A stretch of 64,000 nucleotides of DNA from NCBI RefSeq assembly GCF_002443255.2, contig NW_019211459.1, positions 17,572,030 through 17,636,029 on the forward strand, in the 5' to 3' direction. Below, one piece after another: positions 40,224-52,675 of this stretch. The notes beneath the pieces were generated by a model. It was not told the origin of the DNA, did no database searches, and saw only the letters and a program-made list of their open reading frames with translations. Position numbers and translations under genes: made by a program. Numbering within the stretch: the stretch's first letter is position 1; the number at the start of each line of letters is the position of its first letter. This DNA is from Varroa destructor (Eukaryota > Arthropoda > Arachnida > Mesostigmata > Varroidae).

Positions 40224-43200
40224 ATGGCAACACCGTTGGACTTTGATAGGCAAGTCAATATAATCCAGATAATTATGGAAGTATAATCCGAATCATTGCA
40301 GTTCGACAGCATTACCTCATGGTCCATAGTATTTAGTGAATTTTTAGAGGTTCGATTACTAGGAGAAGTCGTTTGATGTTAATGATAGTCACGAGTTCCA
40401 GAGCTCAACAAAAACTAAGCACACTATTTGCTTTAATCGAAATCTCTATTCTGTCCACTTCGACGTGTTCAGGTTTGGACTTGCAACGCACGGTGTAAAA
40501 TTCATCACTGTCCAGCAGGGAAGACTATTCAAACGTGATGCCAGGTACACGAAGGAAGCAGACCAGATGCTTTTCGGAACTATGGAACTAGATGCTGGAA
40601 CAATGGCGGACGTTCAACGGTAAGGAATTAGATGCCTTTCTTCAAATGCTCGATATAAATAGGGTAAGTCTTTGTTACGTGGATGTTTGATCGCTTATTC
40701 ATCTAATTCGTTATTTGACCGGCTTGCGCACTTCAGTTTGACCATATCTTACGACAGATACGAACGCTATGCTTTAGGCCTAGCGTTCACGGTTTTATGA
40801 TGCGAACTTCATCAAGCTGTAAGTTTTCGAACATTTTGTAACCAGTAAAACTGATTTGGATTGAAAAATGTCTAATCGTTTGCGTGTATCATTCACATTG
40901 CAATAAATTTGCAAGTACAATTTGGATCGTGCTCTACGAGCATAATGAGCTTTAAGCTTACTATAGTTAACTAACTAACTAACCTAGCCCGGAGGCCAGG
41001 TTAATGGGAAGTTTATAAAGAATAGTTTGTCTCGCTAATAGCAACAGAATCAAGTGAACAAAGTTAAAGGGAATATTAAAACTTCGAAGTAACATTCATT
41101 TAAGCCATAGTAACGGATTCCTGAAAGTTCTGAATGGCGTCAGGTCGAAAATACACTTGTCTTGGATTTTTCCCACTAAATCGTTCTAAATCGTTACAGG
41201 CATTCTGTTTATAAGAGCTTTAAACTCGAATCTATCTACTCAGAAGAAGGAATAAATTAACCAACGATTTATACACAACTTACCAAAAGTAGTAATCAAA
41301 AGTCATATTTAGAACTGGGATACAATAAAACTCTAGAAATTGAAGGTATTTCTGTTTGGGGGCCATTAATTATAGTGTTATATATTCGTGTTAACCGAAA
41401 CAGGGCAAATTTTGCGCTTCTCATCCGTGCTCGATGAATTCTAATTTGAAAATATTAGTACGGTTGCTCCTTTAGAGTCTAGTTGGCCAATCAGGCATCT
41501 AGCAAATCACTCTTTAGTTGTACTCGTCAAACGACTCACACGATTGTATTTGAAATTATCCTTCAGTCTATTATTATGTGATTCTAGAAAAAAGACGAAG
41601 TTATTAGCTGGCGCTTATATATTTATTAAGTTTATCAGTGTATATATACTTTTTATATAGTTGGCATCCAAGGCAGTAATATACAGTGTTTTAGATACTC
41701 GCCGTCGTTCATTCAAACCGTGGTCATGTCCCGCAATAGACGGCGTTTCAATATCATTATAGCGCGCGGCGGTGTCCGAGGCCTTTCACTACATGGACTC
41801 GAATTTTCCCTATTTTTATCAAATATACAACACGTATCCTGACCGAAGCGAGAAGAGCTATCTGTTTTCTCCTAAACCTAGTCACAGCATCATCGTAACT
41901 GCCCATCGTACCACTTAGTCTTGAAGCAACGTTTTTACTTCTAGACGGGCTGAAGGCAGGTGATAGCAACACACGCCACGTTACATCATGTAGGCAGCGT
42001 AATAAAACTTTACTCTTAAAGGGGGAACAGGCAAGGATATTGTCATAAGTGTCTTTTGCTTGCATCATATTTTTTGTTCGATTATAAGCATGTTTGTAGT
42101 CTATTATATGTAGAATCCGTTAAGTTGGACTTCATCGCTACATTATTCCGGTTGCGCCAGCGAGATACTTTGCTTCCGTGCAGTACTGGGCGCTGGTCAA
42201 ATTGAAGTAATACTGCCTATTATAATATATTTGCTTGGAGAGCATTTTACGGTACGCTGATTTTCCCGTAGAGTTCTGCCATCCATCATACAGTAGATGC
42301 TGTATCTTTTTAGAGACAATACAACACTATCTCTTTAAAAAGACTCAGCTACGGGTCTGAAGTGTCCACACGTAAGTCGATCTTATATCTAAATTTACAC
42401 AACAACGAACAGACAGTATAATTAGCTTATCCATTACTTTTTTCTGTTGTCCTAAATGAAAACTCATGATTTACGACGTCAATCCAAAATCTAAGAACAT
42501 CACGAAAACGTACGTTTCCCCAGCGATGACCAAGTCTGTTGCCTGAACTAAATTTCAAGTCAATGCATGCGTGTGTCCGGTTTTGAAGAAGTATATACGT
42601 AATAACAACTATGTTGTCAATTATACGAGCAGTGCAATAACTAGCGAGACAATAGCTAATTGTTTCTTTTATTACTAACCAATGTGAGTGACATGAATGA
42701 TAATCCTAATTTGCTTAGGTCGTACCTTTATATTCGTCGATAACCCGCTAATTCACAACTCTGCCAGTCAGCGTATATTTGTATCTTGTTTTGGCTGTCG
42801 AATGCTCATTTTTCATCGAAAGTTCATTTCTGACCATAGCGTTTTACATTAGCTCTGATGCTATCTCATTAAAACATTTTGTCTCTATTCTCAGATTCAC
42901 TAATATTTATGAAACTTGTAAGATATCTGGTTTGTTGGGGTTACTGTCGTTGGTTTTGTTCATAGAAGCGAGCATCGCATTATGTACCATGGAGCAATAT
43001 CGTTGATGTTAATTGGAAACGATACGAACCCAAGTTGATGGCGCGCACTCCCGGCGCTGGTCTCCGTTAGACATACGGCACTTTAACCGGGCTTTCGGGA
43101 TCGAAGTTTTCAAAATACGCGTGCTCGAGTGCTGCTCGCGCAGTTATCCGCTTGACCGGATTATAGACAAGGCATTTCTGCAACAAATCAAGAGCATGGC

Positions 43201-46200
43201 CCCTCACGGCGTCGCAGTTTGCAGATAGAATGTTCGTCCGCCAGTTGGGAAAATGCGGCTTGTAGTCGGGCATTGATGAGACACCGGGCCACTCTTCCTC
43301 GCGGGGGGTGCCCAATGTGCGAAAGATTCGAAAAAGTTGATCAATTTCAGAATCACCATGGAACAAAGGCTTTTTCGTGTACAGTTCGGCAAAAATACAG
43401 CCAAGGGACCAAATATCAACGGGCGTGCAGTATCGGGGTGAACCAAGAAGAACCTCTGGTGCGCGATACCATAGCGTAACAACCTCATGGGTGTAAACGC
43501 GAACCGGTACACTGAAAGAACGCGCCAGACCAAAGTCCGCTATCTTAAGGTCGCCGTTATTGCCAACGAGAATGTTTTGAGGCTTGAGATCGCGATGGAT
43601 AATGCGTCGTTGATGGCAAAAGAAGATAGCGTCCAGCAGTTGGTACATGAACTGCCTAATAACGGGTTCCGGCAGGAATTCCTTTTTCGGTACACAGGTG
43701 TCGAGGTAGCGCTTGAGGTCCATTTTAAGAAATTCGAAGACCAGGTACAGCTTGCCTTCCGGTAATACTGTTTCCATTAGACTGGAAGATCATATATAAT
43801 CGGACAGTTTCTGTTAGGTTCACCAATTGAACAACCAAAATCTTTGGATGAAGTACATGGAGTGACTACTTCGTCGACGAACTAACCTTGCCTGTTATAG
43901 AGGGTGAAAACACTGCATAAGGTTTGTATAAGGTTTTCACCCTCTATAACAGCTAAAAAAACATGGTATAAGAATCCCATCGAAATTTTTATTAGTCAGT
44001 ATTATGACAGTTATTATTTGTTGTCTAAAAGTTAACCGAATAGGCTAACAGAATGTCAACAAATCAAGAAAATGATTCATTCTGCTTCTTACGGCTTCGT
44101 CTAATATATAAAACAAACTTCTTTCAAGAATCTATGAAAACACACGAAAGGAAGCTTTTAGCGCGCGTCGAGCGGTTAGTGCAAAAACACTGTCAGCGAA
44201 AGGCCGAAGTTTTCAACCTTCTATTCTGACTCAGTCACATAATTTACTTTGCCGATCACAAAAATGGTTACCCATTCAGTTCATACAATAAACGCGGTGT
44301 AATATCAGACCTATGTAGTTGTAGCAGTATAGAATATCGCCTACCTGACGATGTTCTTGTGGCGCAACTCTTTCAGTGTCGAGACTTCACGGATGGCTGT
44401 CGATGGAACTCCTTCATCCTCGTTTTCCAGGCGGATCTTCTTCATTGCAACGATTTCGTTTGACCGCTTATCTCTTCCCTTGTAAACGACACCGTAGGTT
44501 CCTGCGTATATAACCGAGATGTCCACGCAAAGCGTAATATTAATATTAATGCCATTTTTATTATTATAATCAAACAACCGTTCGAGTGTGATTTCGGGAT
44601 AATAATTGCACTTTATTTAACTAACAAGATTTTCCGCAATATTAACTTACCCTCCCCGATCTTTTCTATCTTTGTATAATTCTCCATCGTCGCTGAAACA
44701 AAGACCAAACGCATGCAGTTAGAGAAGCAATATATACTAAAGCCGTATTAACATAGCTATCAAACATTCATTACATCTTACTGTCTTCGTAAAATAGTAA
44801 CCATTAATATGGATATTATTGTGCTACCTTCAATCATTGGGGCATCCGAACTAAAACACACAAAGAAATGGCACAGTTAATGTAAGTGCCCAGTTAAATG
44901 CTATTACGTTCTTATTATTAAATTATGACTTAATCCGAAGTGACCTTAAGGTCAGTAGTTAAACTGCTAATCTGCTATTCTGAAGAACTAGCGAGAGCGG
45001 TCACTAGGCTGATTGACATTGTTCAGTGAAGGAGAAGAGAACACCACAAAGCAAAATTATACCAAAGACTACTTAGAAAAAACACTTGCGAGAAAGAAGA
45101 AAGAAGCGACTTGTATCAAATATAAATTAAACAAAAAAAAAATTAGGTGTTACTCGTTTATGATCCTCCAGTTGTGTATTCAGGAAGCCGTTTGTTGTTA
45201 CAGCTTATTATATTACAAAAGCAACAAAAATTAATGGGGACTATGAATACCTGTCCTCATTAAAACACTATTTCCTAATGTATATCCTATTTTGCCGTTA
45301 ATTACCACTATGTAGAATATTGTCACATGCTCTAAGTCCATTACAAGTGTCGTTTTAAGTTCACTTTATGTACAAAAATTATCCTAAAGGTGAACTTTTA
45401 AGGATACAATACCTAGTTTACGTACGAGCTGTTTAGCTGTTTGCTTAGCATTATTAAATAACATCTCCAACGGACGGCTGTAATATTTCGATATGTGATA
45501 AACATCTAGTGGGTGGCGGGCGCGCATCTTCATGATGCAGCTTGAAAAAGACGAGTTTAACAGTTGGAACTTTTCAGTTTTGCCACATAGAGCGTAAGTT
45601 ATTTATTTGTTCATCCACCAGCTGCTGCTCTATTGCGCTTAGTTAAACGGTTGCCGTTATATAGCGTAAGCATCGATAGATACCAATCAAGCTCGGTGTG
45701 TAGTAAAGCGAGTCCTTTTATAATTTATACACGCCATGTCATATCAACGTTGAAGCTTTCATAGGTTCGTTATGCGTTCAAAGGAGAGCCGTTGGAAACC
45801 CTACGCACCGGTTGACTTCGGCCTCTCTGTTTGAAATTACGACAAACGCCTTAGCAGGCAAAACATTATCACGCTTGTACGGCTTGCTCGTCTGACTTAC
45901 CCATTCTGTGTGGCCAAATGGCCAACGGCCCAGTGACACAAGAACAATTAAACGTTGGAAAAAAAACTCCGTTTTCACAAATCCTTCGTCAAATTTCGCG
46001 ACCAGACGTTTTTTGCTGCTATCTTATTGCGTTCAGTCTTTGACTGAGTCGCCGCGTCTGATTGAAGCAGCAGACAAAGACCCGCCAAAATTCAAAAAAC
46101 ACGCTCACACCAGATATCGATAGAGAAGGCGTAATACACTCTACACAGATATTTCTATTCTGCATTAAATCTGTACTACTGATACTAATAAAATATAACG

Positions 46201-49200
46201 AACTTGTTCATCTAACGAGTGCAGGATAGTCTAAAAATAGGATTTCTGCCTGCATCGACGAACATTCTTTTAGCCGACAGTAATTTTGACAGCGAAAGTG
46301 GGCCTAGTGAAAGTGATGGCAAGTCAATTAATTGTTGTACTATATATATATATATATACTTAGTTACGCCGTTATATATATATATATATATATATAACGG
46401 CGTAATTAAGTTTAACAATCATCACATGTTGATTGAAGAATGTAGGAAAAAATAATAGACGTAATACGCGCTAAATAACGAAACATTAAGTTAAAATAAA
46501 CATATTAGTACGTACGTCATATGGATAATGCGCAGATTCGCATGGATAATGCATATGTATCGACGCAGTCTTCTTACTTTATAGATTTGCCGATAATGTT
46601 TAATATTTTTTTTATTGAAAGTAAATAATGAACGGCATTTTTGACAAGCTGCGAAATTCGATACAGAGTTCACACAGGCAGCACTAAGCTCTACTGCCCT
46701 ACCTGAGAACACGTTCCGTCGTTTATAATGAAAACAAGCCAGTTGCTCAATAATCGATCAACTTAGTACATCAGATCTCCAATAGCTCTTTCAATAAACT
46801 AACTGCCAACTAATACCTATTTCAATTGACTAGCCTCCAAATATGGCTTTCGCTTTTTGACAGCGTTTATCTACGCTATACATTCGTACAGCGTATTCAT
46901 AAGCGGTGCTTGTCACGACAAATTAGTTTTTTCAGATGACGCTTAAAGTATCAAATTCAAACTGAAATACAACAGTGATGGTTCCTTCATACTTTTAGTC
47001 GGGCGAGGGACTTTACGTCTGCCATTAAATATATTAGGTGCTAAAAGATCACACGGTGCAGGACAGTGCAAATGTTTAGTGGTTCTGTTTTAGCCGATGT
47101 ACAAGTGATCTTCTTGATTATTTTATTTCTTACACGCACTTTCGACATGAAAAGTTCATTAGAATCAAATGTTACCTTGGCCAAATGTTTAAGCCATGCA
47201 TGTGGATATATTGAGGAAGATAGCCTTACAAATCGACAGCCTGCATCACACTTCGTCAGTCAAAAAATCCTCCTGCCGAATGCTTCCTTTGATCTGTAAT
47301 AGTTGGTTCAGTAAGTGGGTTCCACGTAGTTCGAACGCTACCTTGCATGTATATTTCGCTGATTCTGCATTTCGAATTCAAGTTATCCTTTGACATAATC
47401 GTACGACCGACGAAAAAGATTGAAACCATTTTTCTGCTACACAACGTACCTCGATGCTATCATGATATGTTTATCGTGCGTATTTGCTACATTGCATATA
47501 TCTACTGGCAAATATCGCCTGCCACTACCTAACTGAAGTACTAAATTGCTTGTATAAGTTAAAACACGAAACGTCTCGAACTTTCATACCACACAGTCAT
47601 TTATAGGCTAAAGATATGGAACGAGCAAAAGTATTTTGAACAATGCTAATACGCCCCTTCACTGCTAGGTTGATCACTTGACGAATCAAATGAAAGCTTC
47701 ATTAGCAAGATCAGCAGGCGCTTTTGCTGAGGATGGCGAAAAGGCTAACTCTTTCTGTTAACGTTAAACCGGATTTAACGTTAACAGCAGCAGTAAAGGT
47801 AAATATCTACAATTATTCTACGTATGTATTACATTGCGCACTAAAACGTACTTACGCATTAATTGCGTAAACGGTGATAGACAACCCTATAGCAATCTGA
47901 GTCTGAAAACGTGAAAATGAGAGGTAGGTCGCGTATAATGATATCCTTTTTCTCGTGATTAGGTGAGGTTCATGCATTTGGCTCCTTACACTGCTTACGT
48001 CAGTATGTCGAAGCAGAATGAAACATTGTTTGGGAGGAAACCTCCGCGTTTTTGAATGGCTTTACTTGTTCTCACACACGCGATCCAGGCACAAAATCCA
48101 ACTCACCAACGATAGGAATGAGTCTATGTTATTTAGAAGATATAACTAACACGAGGTGACGGTTTTTGTTACACTAAGCGCGTACGACGGAAGAAACGCT
48201 CGCTCACATATAGCTTACTAATCAAACGTTGACCGGCAGTCGCATGGGGGCTTATGTGCTGAACACGCATGTCAACCGTATCTCGGTGCATGCACTCAGA
48301 ATTCGTCGCTAAACGCCGTTCGAATTTAGTGCACGTTGAAGGCAAGTCGATACCCGAGCTCAATACTGATACTGATAAACAGGTGTCGCCTGTATTTTGG
48401 CACAGTACGCCATTTGTTCAAGCGATATGTTATTCATTGGACGACCGTGACACAGATGAGAAATAAATGGTGGACAAAATTTTAGGTGCTTGAATTTGAA
48501 TACCTAACTGTGACACGGAAACATATTTTTGCGTGCATGTGGTCTAAAATAATGCCAAGTTCACTCTCTCATAAGCTATTCCTCTCCCAGCTGAAACTTT
48601 TAATGTGGTCCTTCTATATGGGGGGACAGCAGTCTGATGCCAACTGGAAGTTCGCTTCGACAGATAGGGAAATATAACAGACCAGCGAGATTTCGCTACG
48701 TCGATTACGATTTTTCTAGGGTCCTTACAATAAATTACAATATGCTTATAATAAGGTCTACAACTCTCAGTACCGATCAGCTCATACAGGTGTATTAAGG
48801 CCTATTTGAAAAATAGGAGTGTGTGTGTAAACCTAAAAGATAATCGTATTTTCATGCGCGTCTCATGTCTTTCAAGGATATAATTTATTTTCACTGTTGT
48901 CTAGAACATTTGTTCGTGATCTGACAAGAGACGTTCCAGGTGGAGTTACAAGTTATATGCTATTGACTGCAGATATATATTTCCGTTGGTAAGTAGTCAG
49001 ATCTGATAATTTAGCTTTGCTATTGCCAATTAACATAGTCGGAATGATATTTCTATCTTTACGACGTTTAGGTGTGTAGATATAAAGAAAATGTTTTTTT
49101 TTTTCAGGTTTTTACCGGTTTACAGATTCCGTAATTTTTTAGCATTATTATATCTCGTCGTTTCGATTTTAATGTTTTTATTAGCGATAAAAGGAGTAAA

Positions 49201-49243
49201 ATATTATGCTGAATTGATCTTGGAAGCCATACACAAACTGTAA
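40224..49243 (+). CDS. Unrecognised 130-residue single-pass membrane protein, four-exon model
   Basis: Model: join(40224..40249, 40473..40619, 48905..48988, 49108..49243). Every junction is phase 2 and the total is exactly 131 codons including the stop. Exon 1 (MATPLDFDR) ends at AG followed by GCAAGT, the consensus for a GC-AG intron. The other introns have GTAAGG and GTAAGT donors and pyrimidine-rich acceptors. The N-terminal two-thirds looks soluble ([20 protein letters not shown], then a segment beginning [10 protein letters not shown] and ending [12 protein letters not shown]). The sequence [19 protein letters not shown] begins a membrane segment of about 22 residues. A short tail ends ILEAIHKL. 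The arrangement suggests a small tail-anchored or single-pass protein of an internal membrane. I do not recognise the family. The frame is also open upstream of the chosen ATG to a stop at 40110, so a longer N-terminus with further 5' exons is possible. The CDK1 gene lies antisense inside intron 2. Confidence 0.48.
43067..44687 (-). CDS. CDK1: Cyclin-dependent kinase 1 (CDK1/Cdc2), complete, three coding exons
   Basis: Minus-strand exons 44687..44651, 44501..44345 and 43781..43067 join in phase to give 302 residues. This is the Ser/Thr kinase that, with cyclins A/B, drives mitotic entry. Visible landmarks are the Gly-rich loop GEGTYG with the inhibitory Thr14/Tyr15 pair, catalytic Lys33, the PSTAIRE cyclin-binding helix at 45-51, HRDLKPQN with catalytic Asp129, DFG at 147-149, and the activation-loop [13 protein letters not shown] with Thr162 (Thr161 in human). 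The N-terminus [13 protein letters not shown], the motif VVYKGR and the segment [15 protein letters not shown] point to CDK1 rather than CDK2. The block [17 protein letters not shown] looks somewhat CDK2-like. Length is normal for the family. The whole gene sits antisense within a proposed intron of the small membrane-protein gene. Confidence 0.95.
43892..43952. repeat. Perfect inverted repeat in CDK1 intron 2, 20-bp arms and 21-nt loop
   Basis: The arm CTGTTATAGAGGGTGAAAAC at 43892-43911 and its exact reverse complement at 43933-43952 flank a 21-nt loop. On either strand the RNA would fold into a 20-bp perfect stem. Size and geometry are near those of a small-RNA precursor, but the stem is short and unusually perfect. 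It lies within the 563-bp intron between CDK1 exons 2 and 3. Confidence 0.95.
46358..46411. repeat. 54-bp near-perfect palindrome with (TA)n core
   Basis: The arms ACTTAGTTACGCCGTTA and TAACGGCGTAATTAAGT flank a pure TA core, with a single mismatch. The structure has essentially no loop, so it can extrude as a cruciform. A further TA run lies just upstream (46340-46358). Confidence 0.93.
47755..47787. repeat. Perfect inverted repeat, 14-bp arms and 5-nt loop
   Basis: CTGTTAACGTTAAA, the loop CCGGA, and the exact reverse complement of the first arm. It lies in the large intron of the + strand membrane-protein model, upstream of CDK1 relative to CDK1's own direction. Confidence 0.93.
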
Positions 49244-50940
49244 ATAATCGTGTGTATATATAATATTAATTTATTTTTAAAAAAAGACGAAAGAAGCCCC
49301 AATTTTGTTTAATATAAGTTTAAGGGTCGGTTTGAGAGAACGAACCATTATGACATACAATTTCTGGACAATTTGTACGAGGACAGACTGGCATTTGGTC
49401 AGAGGGACTGGTAAAAAAAAGTTATACGAAAATTATAACTGAATTCTACTGCAACTAACTTCACAGATATTCGAATGAGTTGCACTCAGTTAATTAACAA
49501 GGACTTCGCTGACTGTTTATTTTTGGTACCTTTTTTTTTTATTAAAAACTACGTTCATGCTAAGCTTTAATCACATGGGCTCATGCTGAAAAGCAGATAA
49601 ATTAACAAAGCAAGTACGATACGAATCGTTATATCGATTCAACGTAAATACGTATATCATAGAAATTATTTCTTACAAAATATTAGGATCCTAATAGATA
49701 GCACCACTTTTCAAGCACAGCTTCACATTTCTTACCTCAGCCCGTCGCTAGCACAATAGATTAATGTCGGTCCAGATTTTTGCTACCTATCGGCTGACCA
49801 TACGTAAAGAAAACAGAGGTAGATGAAAGAACATAGTGCTAAATATTTGTTAAGCTGTCGTCGCATGGACCTCGTTTCCACCACCGATGAGAGTTACTTA
49901 GCATTCGACAAGTAAAATATTGCAGTGCTCATTGTACAGTGGTGATACCTGTCAATACGGACTAGCCTTCGCACAAAAGTATGCATTATATTATTAAGTT
50001 CATTAGATAGAAGTAGCACTCGGAAACTTTAAATGCCTGCGGCACATTATTTATTTACAACGATATGCAAGCATGAATTAGCCTAACAAACAGCTTGAAA
50101 AGCATCTTTGTCTATTTTTTCAGTGGCTGAAAAATGGGAATGGTAATTTCTAATAGTTGTTGGACGATATTGTTAGAGCGTATTTATTACCGAGTGGACT
50201 GCTGATGCACAGCGAAGCAATAGACGAAAATTATCTACCGTTTGCCTAACTACTGTCGTCTGATGGGGCAGATGATCATTAATTAACCGAGAACGAGAGA
50301 TCGTTTTTGGTTCACCTATGAGTCTTGTATTCCGTGTAAGTTTGTTTATTTTCACCCGCCTATGGTGAGCGATTGGTAGCTGAAGAATCTATGGCCACTA
50401 GAAGTTCTAGGTACGATGCGCTCTCTATTTCCTAGTCCACTCCGTATCGAACAAAACCCGCTCGCCTAGAACTACCACAGTCCCACCAGCAGAAGAATAC
50501 GTGTCTTTGTATTGTGTATGTGGGCTGTATGCGGCAGTGGTCCTCGTAGTCGTACCGATTAAAGGCTGTGAACAAATGAGGAGAAATTATCTTGAAACTC
50601 TTATTGTTTTTCCTTACTTCTGGCCGTGTTCCTGGAGGTTTCGACCCATTTTTCGCTATCCCCTTTTCGCTTCCAGAGAACTAAGCATAGACACGCAGAC
50701 TCTGATACGGTCAGCAATCTACCTACGCAAACACGATTCACTCGTGTACAGGTTCGAAAAAATAGTAACGTCCTATTAAGTTGTGCGATCGTCTCATGCA
50801 TTGGAGATGATCACCGCATTACGCCAGATGATTTCAAGGCACGGGCAAGCAGGATCTAGTAGTTATGGAAATGCTATAGAACAACGGCGCCTGCGAGCCG
50901 ATCGGGCGAGGGTTCGTTTGACTGTGCGTCTCAGCATGTA

Positions 50941-50995
50941 GATGTGTCTGTGTGTGGGTGTTTGTGGCGCGTGTCTGCGTGTGTGTGTGTGTTCG
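50941..50995. repeat. Imperfect (GT)n tract
   Basis: GT units are interrupted by CT, GG and GC substitutions over about 55 bases. Confidence 0.75.
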
Positions 50996-52665
50996 TAATT
51001 AGGAATGGCTGTGTGACTGAAATGTATGTATGCGTACCCGTTTGTACAACTGTCTTGGTCATCCTATGTGGTACTCTCGATGCTGCGCTCGATCGACGTG
51101 CAAACAGGTCCGCGTATTCCCGCCGTGTCACGGCGGCATAATATAATACGAACTCCGCACGTACAAAGGACACGGCCGATCCCCAGCGATCAGCTTTCTC
51201 GCACTCGACAAATGCCATATACGTGTACGCGAATGTTCGGCTTTCCTGTATGATTTCCCCCGCGCCTGTGGTACGCTGAAACGACTCCACTCTATAGGTT
51301 GAGCGATACAGACGAACTTCTTTCGCCTGTGAAGCCGCCTGTATTGACGGTGTGCGAGCGCGCGTGGTACGAAGGGCACCCATCTGTCTGCTTATACGCA
51401 CGCTTTCTGTGGTACGCGAGCGGCTCACTGCAGCGGCTGTGGAAGCGCCTTCGGTCCCAGCACTTTCCATCTACGACGACGATTGGTCTTTCCGCCCGTA
51501 TATCTTCCTCTGTCGCTTTCGTATGGCGGCCACTAAGTACTGCTAGCGCTGATGCTTACAACCTTGCAGCTGCCGTCGCTGCTACTACTGCTGCTGCTGT
51601 TGCCGCAGGCGATTGTTTCTGCTGTGACCCTGTGGTACGTCGAGCGGTGTCTCTACTCGCCGTAATCGCTGGTGCCTGTGAGAGCTTGTCGGCGGCTTGT
51701 GTGAGAGTGCACGTACGGCTTGGTGCAGCTACGGTGCCGCTGGCACCGCGCCGCTGCTGCTGCTGTAGCTGCAGCAGCCAAAGCATCGGCCGTCGCACAA
51801 CGTGAAAGAAGAGACGACGAGGAATTGAGCGAGCGACGGACGGACGACGACTTAGTAGCCGCTATAGCTACGGCTTGCTGCCGCTACTGCTGCGGCGACG
51901 GCGGAGAGCCACATACAGACGGACAGACAGCGGTGGCCAGAACAGTGGCGAGCGGCCGCATTGATGATGACTGCTTGGTTGATTGTTATAGCCATAGAAC
52001 ATAGTGCATACATACAGTCTAGCTCTACTCTTCGGCAGCTACAGTGGCACCCGTAAAGTTTTTGCCGCTGCCGTCGCTGCTGATGTCGTTGCAGTGTTGC
52101 TAATGGTGATGCTAGCGGATAAAGCCTCCTTACGACGGCTGCCATTTCTAATAGAAGAAGAACTAATAATCACAGCAGCAGTAGTAGTAGTTGCAGTGGG
52201 CAATGTGGTGTAGGTGTCAATAGTGCGCTTTTCGTTGCTACTGCTGCTGCTGTGGGGTGTCGACCTCGCTACCTCACTACGATCCACTGAACCCCTGTGG
52301 AGATTACGGCGTCAACACCAACATCAACAATAACATCAAGGGCCGCAGTAACAACAAGTGATGTGATGACGGAACTGAGCTCAGTCTTGGTGCCGCCGTT
52401 GATTTGACTGTGGCCGTGTTATTTTGTAGCGCCTGTGATTACCGCATCTAGCGGACCGTCAGATCAACCTGTGAAAGCGGCAGTCGAAACCCAGCTACGA
52501 CGATAATAGGAGCCCTAGCGGCGGAAAGACAGGCCGGGGAAGAGAGCAGAAGCCGTTTCCGTCGAAACGACGACCTTACTATTCGTGTCGGCGAGGTCAA
52601 TTTCGAGCGTGGTCCTCTACTCTGTCCTAACTGCCAACAATTACGGGGCCAGACAGAGAACTGGT

Positions 52666-52675
52666 GGGGGGGGGG
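52666..52675. repeat. 10-base poly-G run
   Basis: Ten consecutive G on + in the NF1 upstream region. Confidence 0.85.

Noticed and set aside
43204..43765. + strand and second-frame ORFs over the CDK1 third exon
   Set aside because: These are shadows of the CDK1 kinase exon, which has a complete set of kinase motifs on the minus strand.
50931..51470. 179-codon minus-strand ORF and the 168-codon + ORF nearby
   Set aside because: Both are low in complexity and arise from GT and triplet repeats in the GC-rich NF1 upstream region.
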